From Bacteroidia bacterium (GTDB taxonomy: Bacteria; Bacteroidota; Bacteroidia; SXHM01), in contig JAJVIC010000009.1 in NCBI GenBank assembly GCA_022072225.1, forward strand, positions 651,746-715,745: a DNA stretch of 64,000 nt, in the 5' to 3' direction. Below, piece after piece: positions 43,916 to 54,747 of this stretch. Under the pieces are notes generated by a model. That model searched no databases. It was not told the origin of the DNA and worked only from the letters and a program-made list of their open reading frames with translations. The position numbers and the translations under genes were made by a program. The first letter of the stretch is position 1. The number at the start of each line of letters is the position of its first letter.

Positions 43916-46900
43916 ATGACAAAATTTTACCCAACCTCAGTTAAGACCTTCTTTAAGTCAGCAACAGCAGCATTGTTGTTTGTTTTTGGTTTTCAAAGCA
44001 CTCAGGCACAGAAATCAGCAGAAATCAGCCCGGATGTCAAGAATCTGTTGGAGTTTTATGAAAAGCAGATTTACTTTACTGAAAACAAAGGTCAGTGGTC
44101 ATCTGATATACATTACCGTGCAGAATTTCCGTTAGGTCAGGCTTTGGCTACTACTGAAGGTATGTTGGTAGGAACTTACAATCCTTCTGACGTTCAGGCG
44201 CGTTTTGAACAAGGTATGCGTGAGGAGGAAGCGCATCACAACTTAGTTCCTTTCAATGAACCGAAGGTAAAAGTAAGAGGTCATGGCTGGATGCTTAAAT
44301 TTTTGAAACATTCACCCTCAATGACTGTTGAGAGTAAAACAAAGCATAAAGATGTTTTTAACTATTTTTCTTCAGACCCTTCGAAATCTAAAACCAATGC
44401 TTCAAACTATCAGGAGGTTTGGTACAGAAATGTCTATAATAATGTAGATGTGCGTTACTATCCTTCGGCAGAAGGAAGTCTGGAGTACGATATGATTTGC
44501 AAGCCGGGCTTTGATAAAAACAGTATTGAACTTCAGTTCGAGGGAATTTCAAAAGTTACTAAAAATTCGGATGGTTCACTTCTTCTGGAAACCAGCGTTG
44601 GAGATATGACATTGCCGGCTCCTGTAGCCTATCAAAAAATTAATGGCGAAAAGAAAGCAGTTCAATCTAATTATGTTGTAACCGGAAACAACACTATTAA
44701 ATTTGAGATTGGCGCTTTTGACGCAGCACAAACACTTATTATTGACCCGATTGCTTTGCGCTGGGCTACATGGATTAACAGCGGTTCCAGCGGTGATAAC
44801 CATGGGCACTGCATCTGGGTAGACCCTTCGGATGGTGCTATTTATGTGGTAGCGCGCGTGGTAGGAACTACTAACAATATTACTGTTGGTGCATTTGATG
44901 AAAGTGCTAACGGAAATCTGGAAACCATTATCGGTAAATACCTTGAGCCTACTAATATTGGTGAAACAGGAACACGTGTTTGGCAAACCTACATTGGAGG
45001 CAGCGGTGATGACAACCCTTATGCCATGGAACAAGGCCCTGACGGAAACCTATATATTACCGGATATACTACCAGTTCTAATTTCCCATTGCTAGGCGGA
45101 AGTGCTTTTTCAGGTAGCAGCGTTGACGATCGTGCGCAAAGTGGTAATGATATTTTCATTATGAAAATAAACAAAGAAGGAAATTCAATTAAAAGCGCAG
45201 TTGTAGGTGGTAATGGAAGTGATGGCTCTTATGACTTGCGTATTACTTCATCCGGTGATATTGTGGTGGGTGGAAGTACAAGTTCAACAAACTTGGCCAC
45301 TTTGCACTCCGGAATTGGCGCCTCAAATACCAATAACGGAAGTAATGATATTTTGATTTTTAAAATCAATCAGGATTTATCATCACTTTCATGGATTAAA
45401 AACTATGGTGGAAGCGGAAACGATCAGGCAATGATCATGAACCTGAATACATCAAATGGCGATATTTTTATTGCAGGTTCAACTACATCAAGTAATTTCC
45501 CTGTTACTAATGCACGTCAATCTTCATTAGTTGGTTCAAGAAGTGGTTTTATACAGAAGCTGAAATCAAACAGTTCAACTGTTTGGTCTTCTTATTTTAA
45601 TTCGGCTTCAGGCCAGAATACCTCTATTCTTTGCATGGAATTTAATACGTTGAAAAACCGTCTCTATTTTGGCGGTATTACAAGTGGATTAAACTCTTCG
45701 AATATTTCATCTTCAGGAGTATATGACAATTCATACAATGGCAGCACCAATGATTTCTTTGCTGCAAGCATGGATACCAACCAAACATTTATCGCGTCAA
45801 CTTATGTAGGAGGTGCAGGAAACGAGGTAAACATGATGGGTTTGAATACAGACCTTAATAACGATGTTTACATTTTCGGATATACCAACAGTACAAACTT
45901 TCCTACAACAACAGGGGCTCTCCAATCTTCCAATCTGGGAAGTAATGATAAAGTTTTCTTGAAATTATCTTCAGACTTCAGTACACTACTGTCAAGTACC
46001 TATTATGGTGGTGCAGCAGATGACTACGATCCTGTGGGTGAGCGTGGTATTAAATTTTCAAACTGCCGTATCTACACGATAGTAACTGCGCGTTCAAACA
46101 ACATTCCGTTAACTCAGGGCGCACTTGATGTAACTAAAGTAAGTTCTACCTCAATTTATGAGCCCGGTCTCGTTATTTGGGCAAACCCTCCGGATTTAGC
46201 AAATAATACATTGACCGGTAATCAGGAAGTTTGTGCCGGAGGAACTCCTGTAAACATTGCCGGAAGTGTGCCTTCTTACATACTTCCTACAATTACACGT
46301 AATGGGGTTACCTCAAGCTACCCAAGCCTTGGCGTATCTATTACTTATCAGTGGCAAATAAGTACCGACAGTATAAACTGGACAGATATTTCTGGTGCAA
46401 CTTCTCAGGATTTAGCGGGTTCATTAGTTGGTCCGTTATTTCAAAAAACATTCTTCAGGCGTGTAATCGGTGGTGACGCCTGCGTAATCGAAGGTTCTTC
46501 TGACCAGATTGTAGTGGTAAGAGTTCTGCAAGTTGCAGGAACAGTAACTGATGCTTCATGCTTCAATGCCAACAATGGTTCAATATCAATATCTCCATCA
46601 AACGGAACAGCTCCTTATACCTATTTATGGAGCAACGGGGCAACAACTCAAAATGTCTCAAATCTGGCTCCCGGAACTTATACCGTAACCGTAAGTGATG
46701 CAGCAGGTTGCTCAACTTCAGCATCATTTGATGTAACTCAACCCAATGAGTTTTCAGTTACCTGCAATCCTGCGGGAACTTATTGCGTGAATAATGGCGG
46801 AAGTATAAGCACTTCTGTTTCAGGCGGAACAGCACCATACTCTTATGCATGGAGTAACGGTGCTACAACCAGCTCAATTTCAGGATTAGGTGCCGGAACA

Positions 46901-49900
46901 TATTCAGTAATTGTATCCGATGCTAATGGTTGTTCTGCAAATTGCAGCGTGACCCTTGGTGTTCCGGTAGCTTCATGCAGCAAAACAGATGCGTTATGCT
47001 TTGGTGGAAATTCGGGTACAGCTTCAGTGAGTGTAACAGGTGGAACAGCTCCTTTTACCTATTTGTGGAGCAATGGAGGCACAACCTCGTCTATCACTGG
47101 ACTAACAGCTGGAACCTATACTGTAACAGTAACTGCCTCTAACGGCTGTACTGCAACCTGTTCAGTAACTGTTGGACAACCTGCATCTGCTGTTTCTGCC
47201 TTATGCAGCAAAACAAATGTTTCATGCTTTGGCGGAAACAATGGTTCAGTGAGTGTTTCGGCTTCGGGCGGAACTGCACCTTATTCTTATTTGTGGAACA
47301 CAGGTGCAACAACTGCATCAGTGAGCGGAAGAACTGCAGGAACTTATTCTGTTACGGTTACCGATGCTAATAATTGCACAGCTTCTTGCTCGGTTACGGT
47401 TGGACAGCCTTCTGCTGCTTTAGCTGCTTCTTGTTCTAAAACAGATGTTTCATGCTTTGGCGGAAACAATGGTTCAGTGAGTGTTTCGGCTTCGGGCGGA
47501 ACTGCTCCTTATTCTTATTTGTGGAACACCGGTGCAACAACTGCATCTGTAAGCGGAAGAACTGCAGGAACTTATTCAGTTACTGTTACGGATGCTAATA
47601 ATTGCACAGCTTCTTGCTCTGTAACTGTTGGTCAGCCTTCTGCTGCTTTAGCTGCTTCTTGTTCTAAAACTGATGTATTATGTTTCGGTGGAAATTCTGG
47701 TTCAGTGAGTGTTTCGGCTTCGGGCGGAACTGCGCCTTATTCATATTTATGGAATACAGGTGCAACAACTGCATCAGTAAGCGGAAGAACTGCAGGAACT
47801 TATTCAGTTACGGTTACGGATGCGAATAATTGCACAGCTTCTTGCTCTGTAACTGTTGGTCAGCCTTCTGCTGCTTTAGCTGCTTCTTGTTCTAAAACAG
47901 ATGTTTCATGCTTTGGCGGAAACTCTGGTTCAGTAAGTGTTTCTGTTTCAGGCGGAACTGCTCCTTATTCATATTTGTGGAACACCGGTGCAACAACTGC
48001 ATCAGTAAGCGGAAGAACTGCAGGAACTTATTCAGTTACGGTTACCGATGCTAATAATTGCACAGCTTCTTGCTCGGTTACAGTTGGTCAGCCTCAGGCT
48101 GCGCTGTCTGGCAATGTAAGTCCAACAGTTGCAACCTGCACACAAAGCAATGCTTCAGCAACTGCAAACATCAGCGGTGGAACTGCTCCTTATTCTTACT
48201 TGTGGAGCAACGGACAAACTGCACAAACTGCTACAGGTTTTGCAGCAGGAAATTATTCAGTGAATATTACTGATGCTAACAATTGCACATTATCATTGAA
48301 TTTCACAGTTACAAAAACAAACTGTCCTCCGGTTGCTAACGATGATTATGTAACTACTCCTGAAAATACACCGATAACTATAACAGTTGTTTCCAACGAT
48401 ACTGATGTTGACGGAAACATTGACCCCTTAACGGTTACACAAATTTCTTCGCCTTCAAACGGAACGGTGGTATTGAACCCTAACGGAACATTCACTTATA
48501 CACCAAATCCGAATTATGTCGGCAACGACCAATTCAATTATTCGGTTTGTGATGACGGAACTCCCCTGCCAATTCAATGCGACCAGGCTACAGTATTTAT
48601 TACTGTAACATCAATTCCAACAACTATTATCGACAGTATTCCTGAAGACAGCTTAATTACAATTTGCCTTGAAGATTTTGTAAACCTGCAAGGTGGTATA
48701 TCATCGGTTTCTGTTTGCGGAATGCCTGACAACGGAACATTTACTGTAAACGGAACTTGTGTTACATACACTCCAACTGCTAACTGGAATGGTATCGACA
48801 CCATGTGCGTGATTTCTTGCAACGCTCAGAATGTTTGCGATACCACTCCTATCATCATTATTGTAATTCCTGTGAATGATCCTCCAATTGCTAATGATGA
48901 TTATGCAACTACTCCGGAAAACACTCCGGTTACTGTTACCGTTGTTACCAACGATACCGACATTGACGGAAATATTGACCCGTCAACTGTTACTGTTGTT
49001 TCTCAACCTTCAAACGGAACTGTTGTAGTAAACAATGACGGAACGATTACTTACACTCCTTCTACAAACTATGTAGGTTTCGACCAGTTTGATTACCAGG
49101 TGTGTGATGACGGAACTCCGCTGCCTGCGCTCTGCGACATTGCTACTGTATTTATTACCATAACAGGTGTGCCTACTGTAATTATCGACAGTATTCCTGA
49201 AGACAGTTTGATTACTATTTGTCTGGAAGATTTTGTAAACCTGCAAGGTGGTATCAGTTCAGTTTTTGTTTGCGGAATGCCTGACAACGGAACATTTACT
49301 GTAAACGGAACTTGTGTTACTTACACTCCAACTGCTAACTGGAATGGTATCGACACCATGTGCGTGATTTCATGCAACGCTCAGAATGTTTGCGATACTA
49401 CTCCTATCATCATTATTGTAATTCCGGTGAACGACCCGCCAATTGCGGTTGATGACAGCGTTACAACCAACGAAGATGTTCCGGTAACAGTAGTGGTGGT
49501 AACTAATGACACTGATATTGATGGTAATATTGACCCGAACACTGTTACTATCATAACACCTCCAACCAACGGAACTGCTGTGGTGAACCCTGACGGAAGT
49601 ATTACTTATACACCAAATAGTCATTACTATGGTCCGGACAGTTTAGTTTACCAGGTTTGCGATGACGGAACTCCGCTTCCAGCGCTTTGTGATCAGGCAA
49701 CAGTTTACATCAATGTTGTTCCTGTAAATCTGCCTCCTGTTGCAATTGACGACATCAACAACACACTTGAAAATACCCCTGTGTCGGGTAATGTAATAAC
49801 CAATGATAGTGATCCTGATGGAGATAACATTACTGTTTCTTCAAATACAGAACCTTCAAACGGAACTGTTGTAGTTAACTCTGATGGAAGCTACACTTAC

Positions 49901-52900
49901 ACACCTAATACTGGTTTTACAGGTGAAGATAGTTTCTCGTATGTAATTTGCGATAATGGTGTTCCGGGACCACTTTGCGATACCGCAATGGTATTCATTG
50001 AAGTTATTCCGGTAACAACTGATAATAATCCTCCTATTGCTAACCATGACGAAGCAGTTACTTTAGTTAACGTACCAGTTGGCGGAAATGTATTGACCAA
50101 CGATGCAGATCCTGATGGCGATAATATTATTCTAAATACAACTCCGATTTCAAACCCAACAAATGGTACTGTGGTATTAAATCCTGACGGAACATTCATC
50201 TACACACCTAATACTGATTATGTAGGAACGGATGTATTTGTTTATGAAATCTGTGATGACGGAGTGCCTTCATTGTGCGACCAGACTACAGTTTGCATCA
50301 CAATACTTGAAAATCCGAATGGTGTTGATAACGATCCTCCTTTTGCGGCTGATGACGCATATTTAACTCCGGTGAATACTCCTGTTGATGGTGATTTGTT
50401 AATCAATGACTTTGACCCGAACGGTGACCCTATTACTATTAATACTACACCTGTTTCAGGAACTCAAAATGGAACTGTTGTAATTAATTCTGATGGAACA
50501 TTTACATATACCCCAAATCCGGGCTATATTGGTCCAGACCAGTTTGTATATGAGATTTGTGATAATGGTGGTCAAAGCGGACAAGTGCTTTGCGCACAGG
50601 GAACTGCTTACATTACAGTTTATCCTGTAATTGACATCACAGTTGTTGCAACCGATGCATCATGCTTCGGCTACAGCGATGGCTCAGTCAACCTGACTGT
50701 AATTGGTGGTGTTCCCCCATTTACTTATGCTTGGTCTAACGGTGCTACTACCGAAGATTTATCAGGTGTTCCTGCAGGAACTTATTCTGTAACCGTTACT
50801 GATGCTTTCGGATTAGTATTGTCTGGAAGTGCAACGGTAGGTCAGCCTGAACAAGTTATTGTATCGGTTACCGCAAATGGACCAACTGAATTCTGTGAAG
50901 GTGGCAGCGTAACACTGACTGCTAATTCAACTTCTCAGGGCACATACTTGTGGTCAAACGGAGAAACTACACAATCAATTCTGGTTTCAGCTTCCGGAAG
51001 CTATAGTGTAACACTTACAGATGAAGGAGAATGTTCAGGAACTTCAGCTCCTTTAACAGTAACTGTATTTGAAAATCCTGCGCCTGTAATATCAGCAAGC
51101 GGACCAACTGAGTTCTGCGATGGAAACAGTGTAATACTTACCTCCTCAGAAGCAGTGTCTTATGTGTGGTCAACAGGTGAAACAACTCAATCAATTGTAG
51201 TTGCTCAAACTGGATCATATAGCGTTACCGTAACCGATGGTAACGGTTGCGAAGGAACTTCGGCACCGGTTGATGTAGTTGTAAATAACAACCCAACTCC
51301 AGAAGTAATAGCAGATGGTTCATTGGCATTCTGCGCTGGCGGAAGTGTTGTCCTGACTGCCGCTTCAAACGGGAATATTGTTTCTTACCTGTGGTCTAAT
51401 GGTGAAACTACACAATCAATAACAGTAAATGCAGCCGGAACTTATTCAGTTGTAGTTACAGATGCAAACGGCTGCTCAGGCGAATCTAATCCTGTTTCAG
51501 TTACAGTATATGAAAATCCTGTACCTGTTGTAACTCCTGATGGCCCAACAGAATTCTGCGATGGGGGAAGCGTAGTGCTTACTGCATCTGATGCTGCTAT
51601 GTATGTATGGTCGCCTAACGGTGAAACCACACAAAGTATTACTGTTTCTGCTTCCGGAAACTACAGTGTTTGGGTAATGGATGCAAACGGTTGTGAAGGA
51701 ACTTCAGCTCCTGTAGCAGTAACGGTTTACGAAAATCCAGTACCTGAAATTACTGCTGATGGGCCTACTACATTCTGCTCAGGCGAAAGTGTAACATTAA
51801 CTTCATCTGAAGCTTCAGGTTACCTGTGGTCACCGAATGGTGAAACCACCCAGTCAATTTCTGTATCAGTTTCAGGAAGCTATACTGTAACTGTAACAGA
51901 TGAGAACGGATGTCGCGGTACTTCAGCTGCTGTTGATGTAGTAGTAAATGAAAATCCTGTTCCTGAAGTAACTGCTGACGGACCTACAACTTTCTGCGAA
52001 GGCGGAAGTGTAATATTGACAGCTTCTGCTTCTGCAGCTTACGTTTGGTCACCAAACGGGCAAACAACCCAATCAATAGTTGTAACAGCTGCCGGAGTTT
52101 ATCAGGTAACTGTAACAGATGAAAACGGATGTACCGGAATTTCAAATCCTGTTGAAGTATTTGTAAATCCAAATCCTGTTCCTGTAGTAACTGCTGACGG
52201 ACCAACAACTTTCTGCGAAGGCGAAAGTGTAACACTTACTTCCAGCGAAGCTGCAACTTATGTTTGGTCACCAAACGGTGAATTAACGCAGTCTATTTCA
52301 GTTTCTGCGAGCGGTGATTATAGTGTGTGGGTAATGGATGCTAATGGCTGCGAAGGAACTTCTGCTCCTGTATCAGTAGTGGTAAACAGTAATCCTTCAC
52401 CAATTGTGAGTGCAAATGGCCCTACCGAATTCTGTATGGGTGGCAGTGTTGTGTTAACTGCAACTGATGCTGCATCTTATGTATGGTCGCCAACCGGTGA
52501 AACTACTCAAAGTATTACCGTTGCTGAGCCGGGAACTTATTATGTAACTGTAACAGATGCTAACGGTTGTGTTGGACAATCTAATCCGGTTGTTGTAACT
52601 GTAAATGAAAATCCTGTTCCTGAAATCAGTGCTGACGGACCATTAACCTTCTGCGAAGGCGGTCATGTTGCATTGACTTCAAGCGAAGCAGTAAGTTATG
52701 TTTGGACACCAAACGGTGAAACCACACAAACCATTGTTGTGTCAGCATCGGGTTCATATTCAGTTGCTGTAATTGATGAAAACGGTTGCACAGGTGTTTC
52801 TGCCGCAGTTGATGTGGTTGTAAATTCAAATCCTGTACCTGTAATTACTGCTGATGGTCCAACCTCGTTCTGCCAGGGCAATAGTGTAGTGCTTACATCT

Positions 52901-54679
52901 TCTGATGCGGCTTCTTATCTGTGGTCTCCAACAGGTGAAACAACTCAGTCAATAACTGTTGCTGATGGTGGTGATTACAGCGTAACTGTAATTGACGCAA
53001 ACGGTTGTTCAGGAACCTCTGCAATCGTAAATGTAACTATTATCACTCCTCCAACACCTGTTGTATCTGCTGACGGACCAACCACTTTCTGCGAAGGCGA
53101 AAGCGTAATGCTGGTTTCTTCTTCTGCAACAGGAAACGTCTGGTCTCCAAACGGTGAAACAACTCAATCAATCATGGTTTCATCTGTAGGAAGCTATTAT
53201 GTAACTGTAACTGAAAACGGTTGCGTAGGTGTTTCTGCACCTGTTGATGTGGTTGTTAATCCTAACCCGATACCTGTTGTATCACCTGACGGACCAACAA
53301 CATTCTGCCAAGGCGGAAGCGTAACATTGACTTCATCACCTGCTGCAAGTTACCTCTGGTCGCCAAACGGTGAAACTACTCAGAGCATTACAGTTTCTGA
53401 TGCAGGTTCATATTATGTAATTGTGTTTGATGAAAACGGTTGCCGCGGTGTATCTGCACCTGTATCGGTTGTGATTAATAACAATCCTACACCTGTGATT
53501 ACTGCTGACGGTCCAACAACTTTCTGTGCAGGCGGAAGTGTAACATTGACAGCTTCTTCTGCTTCAGGTTATCTGTGGTCGCCAAACGGTGAAACTACTC
53601 AATCAATTGAAGTTTCTGCAACAGGTGATTATTCAGTAACTGTAACAGATGCTAACGGATGCTCAGGCGCTTCTGCTCCGGTACATGTTGAGGTTACACC
53701 TCCAATGGCTGTAATTGTAACTGCAAGCGGACCAACAGAAATCTGTGAAGGAGAAACTGTTACATTGACTGCTGCCGCTCCTGGTGCTACCTCTTATCAG
53801 TGGTATCAGAATGGTATTGCAATACCGGGTGCAACCGGATCATCAATAACTGTTGGAGATTTTGCTGACTTCCATGTAGTGGTTTCAAATCAATACGGAT
53901 GTGAAGCAAACTCGTCATTGATTTTGGTGAAAGTAGGTGAAGTGCCAAATGCTTACGCAGGTCTTGATGAGGTAATTTGCCCGGGCGAAAGCGTAACGCT
54001 GACAGCAACAGGCGGAGAATATTTCGTGTGGAGCAATGGTGCTACAACTCAATCAATCACTGTTTCTCCTGAAGAAGCAACCGATTATACTGTAAGCGTA
54101 AGCAATCCTTTCTGCGGACAGGTTGATGTGGATACTGTAAACGTAAGCGTTGCAGAACTGCCGATTGCAGCTGCACATGCTTCGGATAATACTTCATTAG
54201 GAAATCCTGTAAACTTTACAGATGTATCAGGCGATAACAGTATTGTAAGCTGGCATTGGGATTTTGGTGACGGAACAAGTTCTGTAAACCAGAACACTCA
54301 CCATACTTATGATTTTGAAGACATCTTTACCGTAATACTGACAGTGGAGAACCAATATGGCTGCTCTGCTTCAGATACAGTTGAGGTTGAGATACAGCAA
54401 ATCATCCTTATTCCTAACATTATCACTCCTAACAATGATGGATTTAACGATGCCTTAGGTGTTAAAAATAACGGAGTAGATGATTATGGTATCACCATCT
54501 TCAACCGTTGGGGACAAATTGTTTACGAGCGCGAAGCGCGTGAAATAAACTGGGATGGAACAACCAACTCAGGTGTTGCACTCGAAGAAGGTACATACTA
54601 CTACATTCTGAAAGTAAACAACCCGAACGGAAGTCTTGGAAGTTGGGAACAGACAGGATTTATAACATTAGTAAGATAA
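43916..54679 (+). CDS. Giant modular T9SS type B surface adhesin
   Basis: A 3587-residue exported protein. Residues 1-31 are the signal peptide. About 50-285 is the DUF7948-type domain (YFTENKGQW...IIDPI) and about 285-760 an SBBP-like beta propeller. About 870-1469 holds eight SprB repeats, four of them nearly identical units of 76 residues. About 1471-2239 holds six cadherin-like Ig domains of the type DPDGDNI...GTFTYTPN, including a duplicated 185-residue unit. Another SprB repeat follows. About 2320-3260 has 13 Ig-like units of about 73 residues (GPTTFCEGGSVTLT), then two diverged ones, a PKD domain (HWDFGDGTS) and a type B sorting domain (IITPNNDGFNDAL...). Such proteins mediate attachment or gliding on the cell surface. 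Confidence 0.95.
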   Translation: MTKFYPTSVKTFFKSATAALLFVFGFQSTQAQKSAEISPDVKNLLEFYEKQIYFTENKGQWSSDIHYRAEFPLGQALATTEGMLVGTYNPSDVQARFEQGMREEEAHHNLVPFNEPKVKVRGHGWMLKFLKHSPSMTVESKTKHKDVFNYFSSDPSKSKTNASNYQEVWYRNVYNNVDVRYYPSAEGSLEYDMICKPGFDKNSIELQFEGISKVTKNSDGSLLLETSVGDMTLPAPVAYQKINGEKKAVQSNYVVTGNNTIKFEIGAFDAAQTLIIDPIALRWATWINSGSSGDNHGHCIWVDPSDGAIYVVARVVGTTNNITVGAFDESANGNLETIIGKYLEPTNIGETGTRVWQTYIGGSGDDNPYAMEQGPDGNLYITGYTTSSNFPLLGGSAFSGSSVDDRAQSGNDIFIMKINKEGNSIKSAVVGGNGSDGSYDLRITSSGDIVVGGSTSSTNLATLHSGIGASNTNNGSNDILIFKINQDLSSLSWIKNYGGSGNDQAMIMNLNTSNGDIFIAGSTTSSNFPVTNARQSSLVGSRSGFIQKLKSNSSTVWSSYFNSASGQNTSILCMEFNTLKNRLYFGGITSGLNSSNISSSGVYDNSYNGSTNDFFAASMDTNQTFIASTYVGGAGNEVNMMGLNTDLNNDVYIFGYTNSTNFPTTTGALQSSNLGSNDKVFLKLSSDFSTLLSSTYYGGAADDYDPVGERGIKFSNCRIYTIVTARSNNIPLTQGALDVTKVSSTSIYEPGLVIWANPPDLANNTLTGNQEVCAGGTPVNIAGSVPSYILPTITRNGVTSSYPSLGVSITYQWQISTDSINWTDISGATSQDLAGSLVGPLFQKTFFRRVIGGDACVIEGSSDQIVVVRVLQVAGTVTDASCFNANNGSISISPSNGTAPYTYLWSNGATTQNVSNLAPGTYTVTVSDAAGCSTSASFDVTQPNEFSVTCNPAGTYCVNNGGSISTSVSGGTAPYSYAWSNGATTSSISGLGAGTYSVIVSDANGCSANCSVTLGVPVASCSKTDALCFGGNSGTASVSVTGGTAPFTYLWSNGGTTSSITGLTAGTYTVTVTASNGCTATCSVTVGQPASAVSALCSKTNVSCFGGNNGSVSVSASGGTAPYSYLWNTGATTASVSGRTAGTYSVTVTDANNCTASCSVTVGQPSAALAASCSKTDVSCFGGNNGSVSVSASGGTAPYSYLWNTGATTASVSGRTAGTYSVTVTDANNCTASCSVTVGQPSAALAASCSKTDVLCFGGNSGSVSVSASGGTAPYSYLWNTGATTASVSGRTAGTYSVTVTDANNCTASCSVTVGQPSAALAASCSKTDVSCFGGNSGSVSVSVSGGTAPYSYLWNTGATTASVSGRTAGTYSVTVTDANNCTASCSVTVGQPQAALSGNVSPTVATCTQSNASATANISGGTAPYSYLWSNGQTAQTATGFAAGNYSVNITDANNCTLSLNFTVTKTNCPPVANDDYVTTPENTPITITVVSNDTDVDGNIDPLTVTQISSPSNGTVVLNPNGTFTYTPNPNYVGNDQFNYSVCDDGTPLPIQCDQATVFITVTSIPTTIIDSIPEDSLITICLEDFVNLQGGISSVSVCGMPDNGTFTVNGTCVTYTPTANWNGIDTMCVISCNAQNVCDTTPIIIIVIPVNDPPIANDDYATTPENTPVTVTVVTNDTDIDGNIDPSTVTVVSQPSNGTVVVNNDGTITYTPSTNYVGFDQFDYQVCDDGTPLPALCDIATVFITITGVPTVIIDSIPEDSLITICLEDFVNLQGGISSVFVCGMPDNGTFTVNGTCVTYTPTANWNGIDTMCVISCNAQNVCDTTPIIIIVIPVNDPPIAVDDSVTTNEDVPVTVVVVTNDTDIDGNIDPNTVTIITPPTNGTAVVNPDGSITYTPNSHYYGPDSLVYQVCDDGTPLPALCDQATVYINVVPVNLPPVAIDDINNTLENTPVSGNVITNDSDPDGDNITVSSNTEPSNGTVVVNSDGSYTYTPNTGFTGEDSFSYVICDNGVPGPLCDTAMVFIEVIPVTTDNNPPIANHDEAVTLVNVPVGGNVLTNDADPDGDNIILNTTPISNPTNGTVVLNPDGTFIYTPNTDYVGTDVFVYEICDDGVPSLCDQTTVCITILENPNGVDNDPPFAADDAYLTPVNTPVDGDLLINDFDPNGDPITINTTPVSGTQNGTVVINSDGTFTYTPNPGYIGPDQFVYEICDNGGQSGQVLCAQGTAYITVYPVIDITVVATDASCFGYSDGSVNLTVIGGVPPFTYAWSNGATTEDLSGVPAGTYSVTVTDAFGLVLSGSATVGQPEQVIVSVTANGPTEFCEGGSVTLTANSTSQGTYLWSNGETTQSILVSASGSYSVTLTDEGECSGTSAPLTVTVFENPAPVISASGPTEFCDGNSVILTSSEAVSYVWSTGETTQSIVVAQTGSYSVTVTDGNGCEGTSAPVDVVVNNNPTPEVIADGSLAFCAGGSVVLTAASNGNIVSYLWSNGETTQSITVNAAGTYSVVVTDANGCSGESNPVSVTVYENPVPVVTPDGPTEFCDGGSVVLTASDAAMYVWSPNGETTQSITVSASGNYSVWVMDANGCEGTSAPVAVTVYENPVPEITADGPTTFCSGESVTLTSSEASGYLWSPNGETTQSISVSVSGSYTVTVTDENGCRGTSAAVDVVVNENPVPEVTADGPTTFCEGGSVILTASASAAYVWSPNGQTTQSIVVTAAGVYQVTVTDENGCTGISNPVEVFVNPNPVPVVTADGPTTFCEGESVTLTSSEAATYVWSPNGELTQSISVSASGDYSVWVMDANGCEGTSAPVSVVVNSNPSPIVSANGPTEFCMGGSVVLTATDAASYVWSPTGETTQSITVAEPGTYYVTVTDANGCVGQSNPVVVTVNENPVPEISADGPLTFCEGGHVALTSSEAVSYVWTPNGETTQTIVVSASGSYSVAVIDENGCTGVSAAVDVVVNSNPVPVITADGPTSFCQGNSVVLTSSDAASYLWSPTGETTQSITVADGGDYSVTVIDANGCSGTSAIVNVTIITPPTPVVSADGPTTFCEGESVMLVSSSATGNVWSPNGETTQSIMVSSVGSYYVTVTENGCVGVSAPVDVVVNPNPIPVVSPDGPTTFCQGGSVTLTSSPAASYLWSPNGETTQSITVSDAGSYYVIVFDENGCRGVSAPVSVVINNNPTPVITADGPTTFCAGGSVTLTASSASGYLWSPNGETTQSIEVSATGDYSVTVTDANGCSGASAPVHVEVTPPMAVIVTASGPTEICEGETVTLTAAAPGATSYQWYQNGIAIPGATGSSITVGDFADFHVVVSNQYGCEANSSLILVKVGEVPNAYAGLDEVICPGESVTLTATGGEYFVWSNGATTQSITVSPEEATDYTVSVSNPFCGQVDVDTVNVSVAELPIAAAHASDNTSLGNPVNFTDVSGDNSIVSWHWDFGDGTSSVNQNTHHTYDFEDIFTVILTVENQYGCSASDTVEVEIQQIILIPNIITPNNDGFNDALGVKNNGVDDYGITIFNRWGQIVYEREAREINWDGTTNSGVALEEGTYYYILKVNNPNGSLGSWEQTGFITLVR
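47204..48115 (+). repeat. Four near-identical 228-bp SprB repeats
   Basis: Units begin with TGT(TGC)-encoded SK-T at about 47204, 47432, 47660 and 47888, an exact spacing of 228 bp (76 residues). DNA identity is so high that recombination between units is likely to change copy number. Confidence 0.92.
48326..49435 (+). repeat. Tandem duplication of a 555-bp segment
   Basis: PPVANDD at 48326, PPIANDD at 48881 and PPIAVDD at 49436 are spaced by exactly 555 bp (185 residues). Each unit has a cadherin-like domain followed by a second module with IPEDSLITICLEDF and four or more cysteines. The two copies of the second module differ by very few residues. Confidence 0.9.
50871..53700 (+). repeat. 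Thirteen Ig-like repeats of about 218 bp
   Basis: Copies of GPT-x-FC...SVTLT...SPNGETTQSI...NGC recur about every 72-74 residues. They are more diverged than the SprB units. Each has two cysteines, likely a disulphide. Confidence 0.9.
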
Positions 54680-54694
54680 TAACAGCCCGATTGC

Positions 54695-54732
54695 AAAAGA
54701 GAAGCCCCGCCATTTGGCGGGGCTTCTCTTTT
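54695..54732. terminator. Bidirectional terminator after the adhesin
   Basis: A perfect 17-pair stem (AAAAGAGAAGCCCCGCC with its complement) around ATTT, 16 bases after the adhesin stop and before the convergent M1 peptidase stop. T run on the plus strand. Confidence 0.93.
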
Positions 54733-54747
54733 TATTACATGTCAATA

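Noticed and set aside
51984-52829. Minus-strand L/Q/R-rich frames opposite the adhesin Ig repeats
   Set aside because: They recur with the repeat period and are shadows of the coding strand.
43916-54679. Several separate adhesin genes or a broken gene
   Set aside because: The frame is open throughout, with one signal peptide at the start and one sorting domain at the end.
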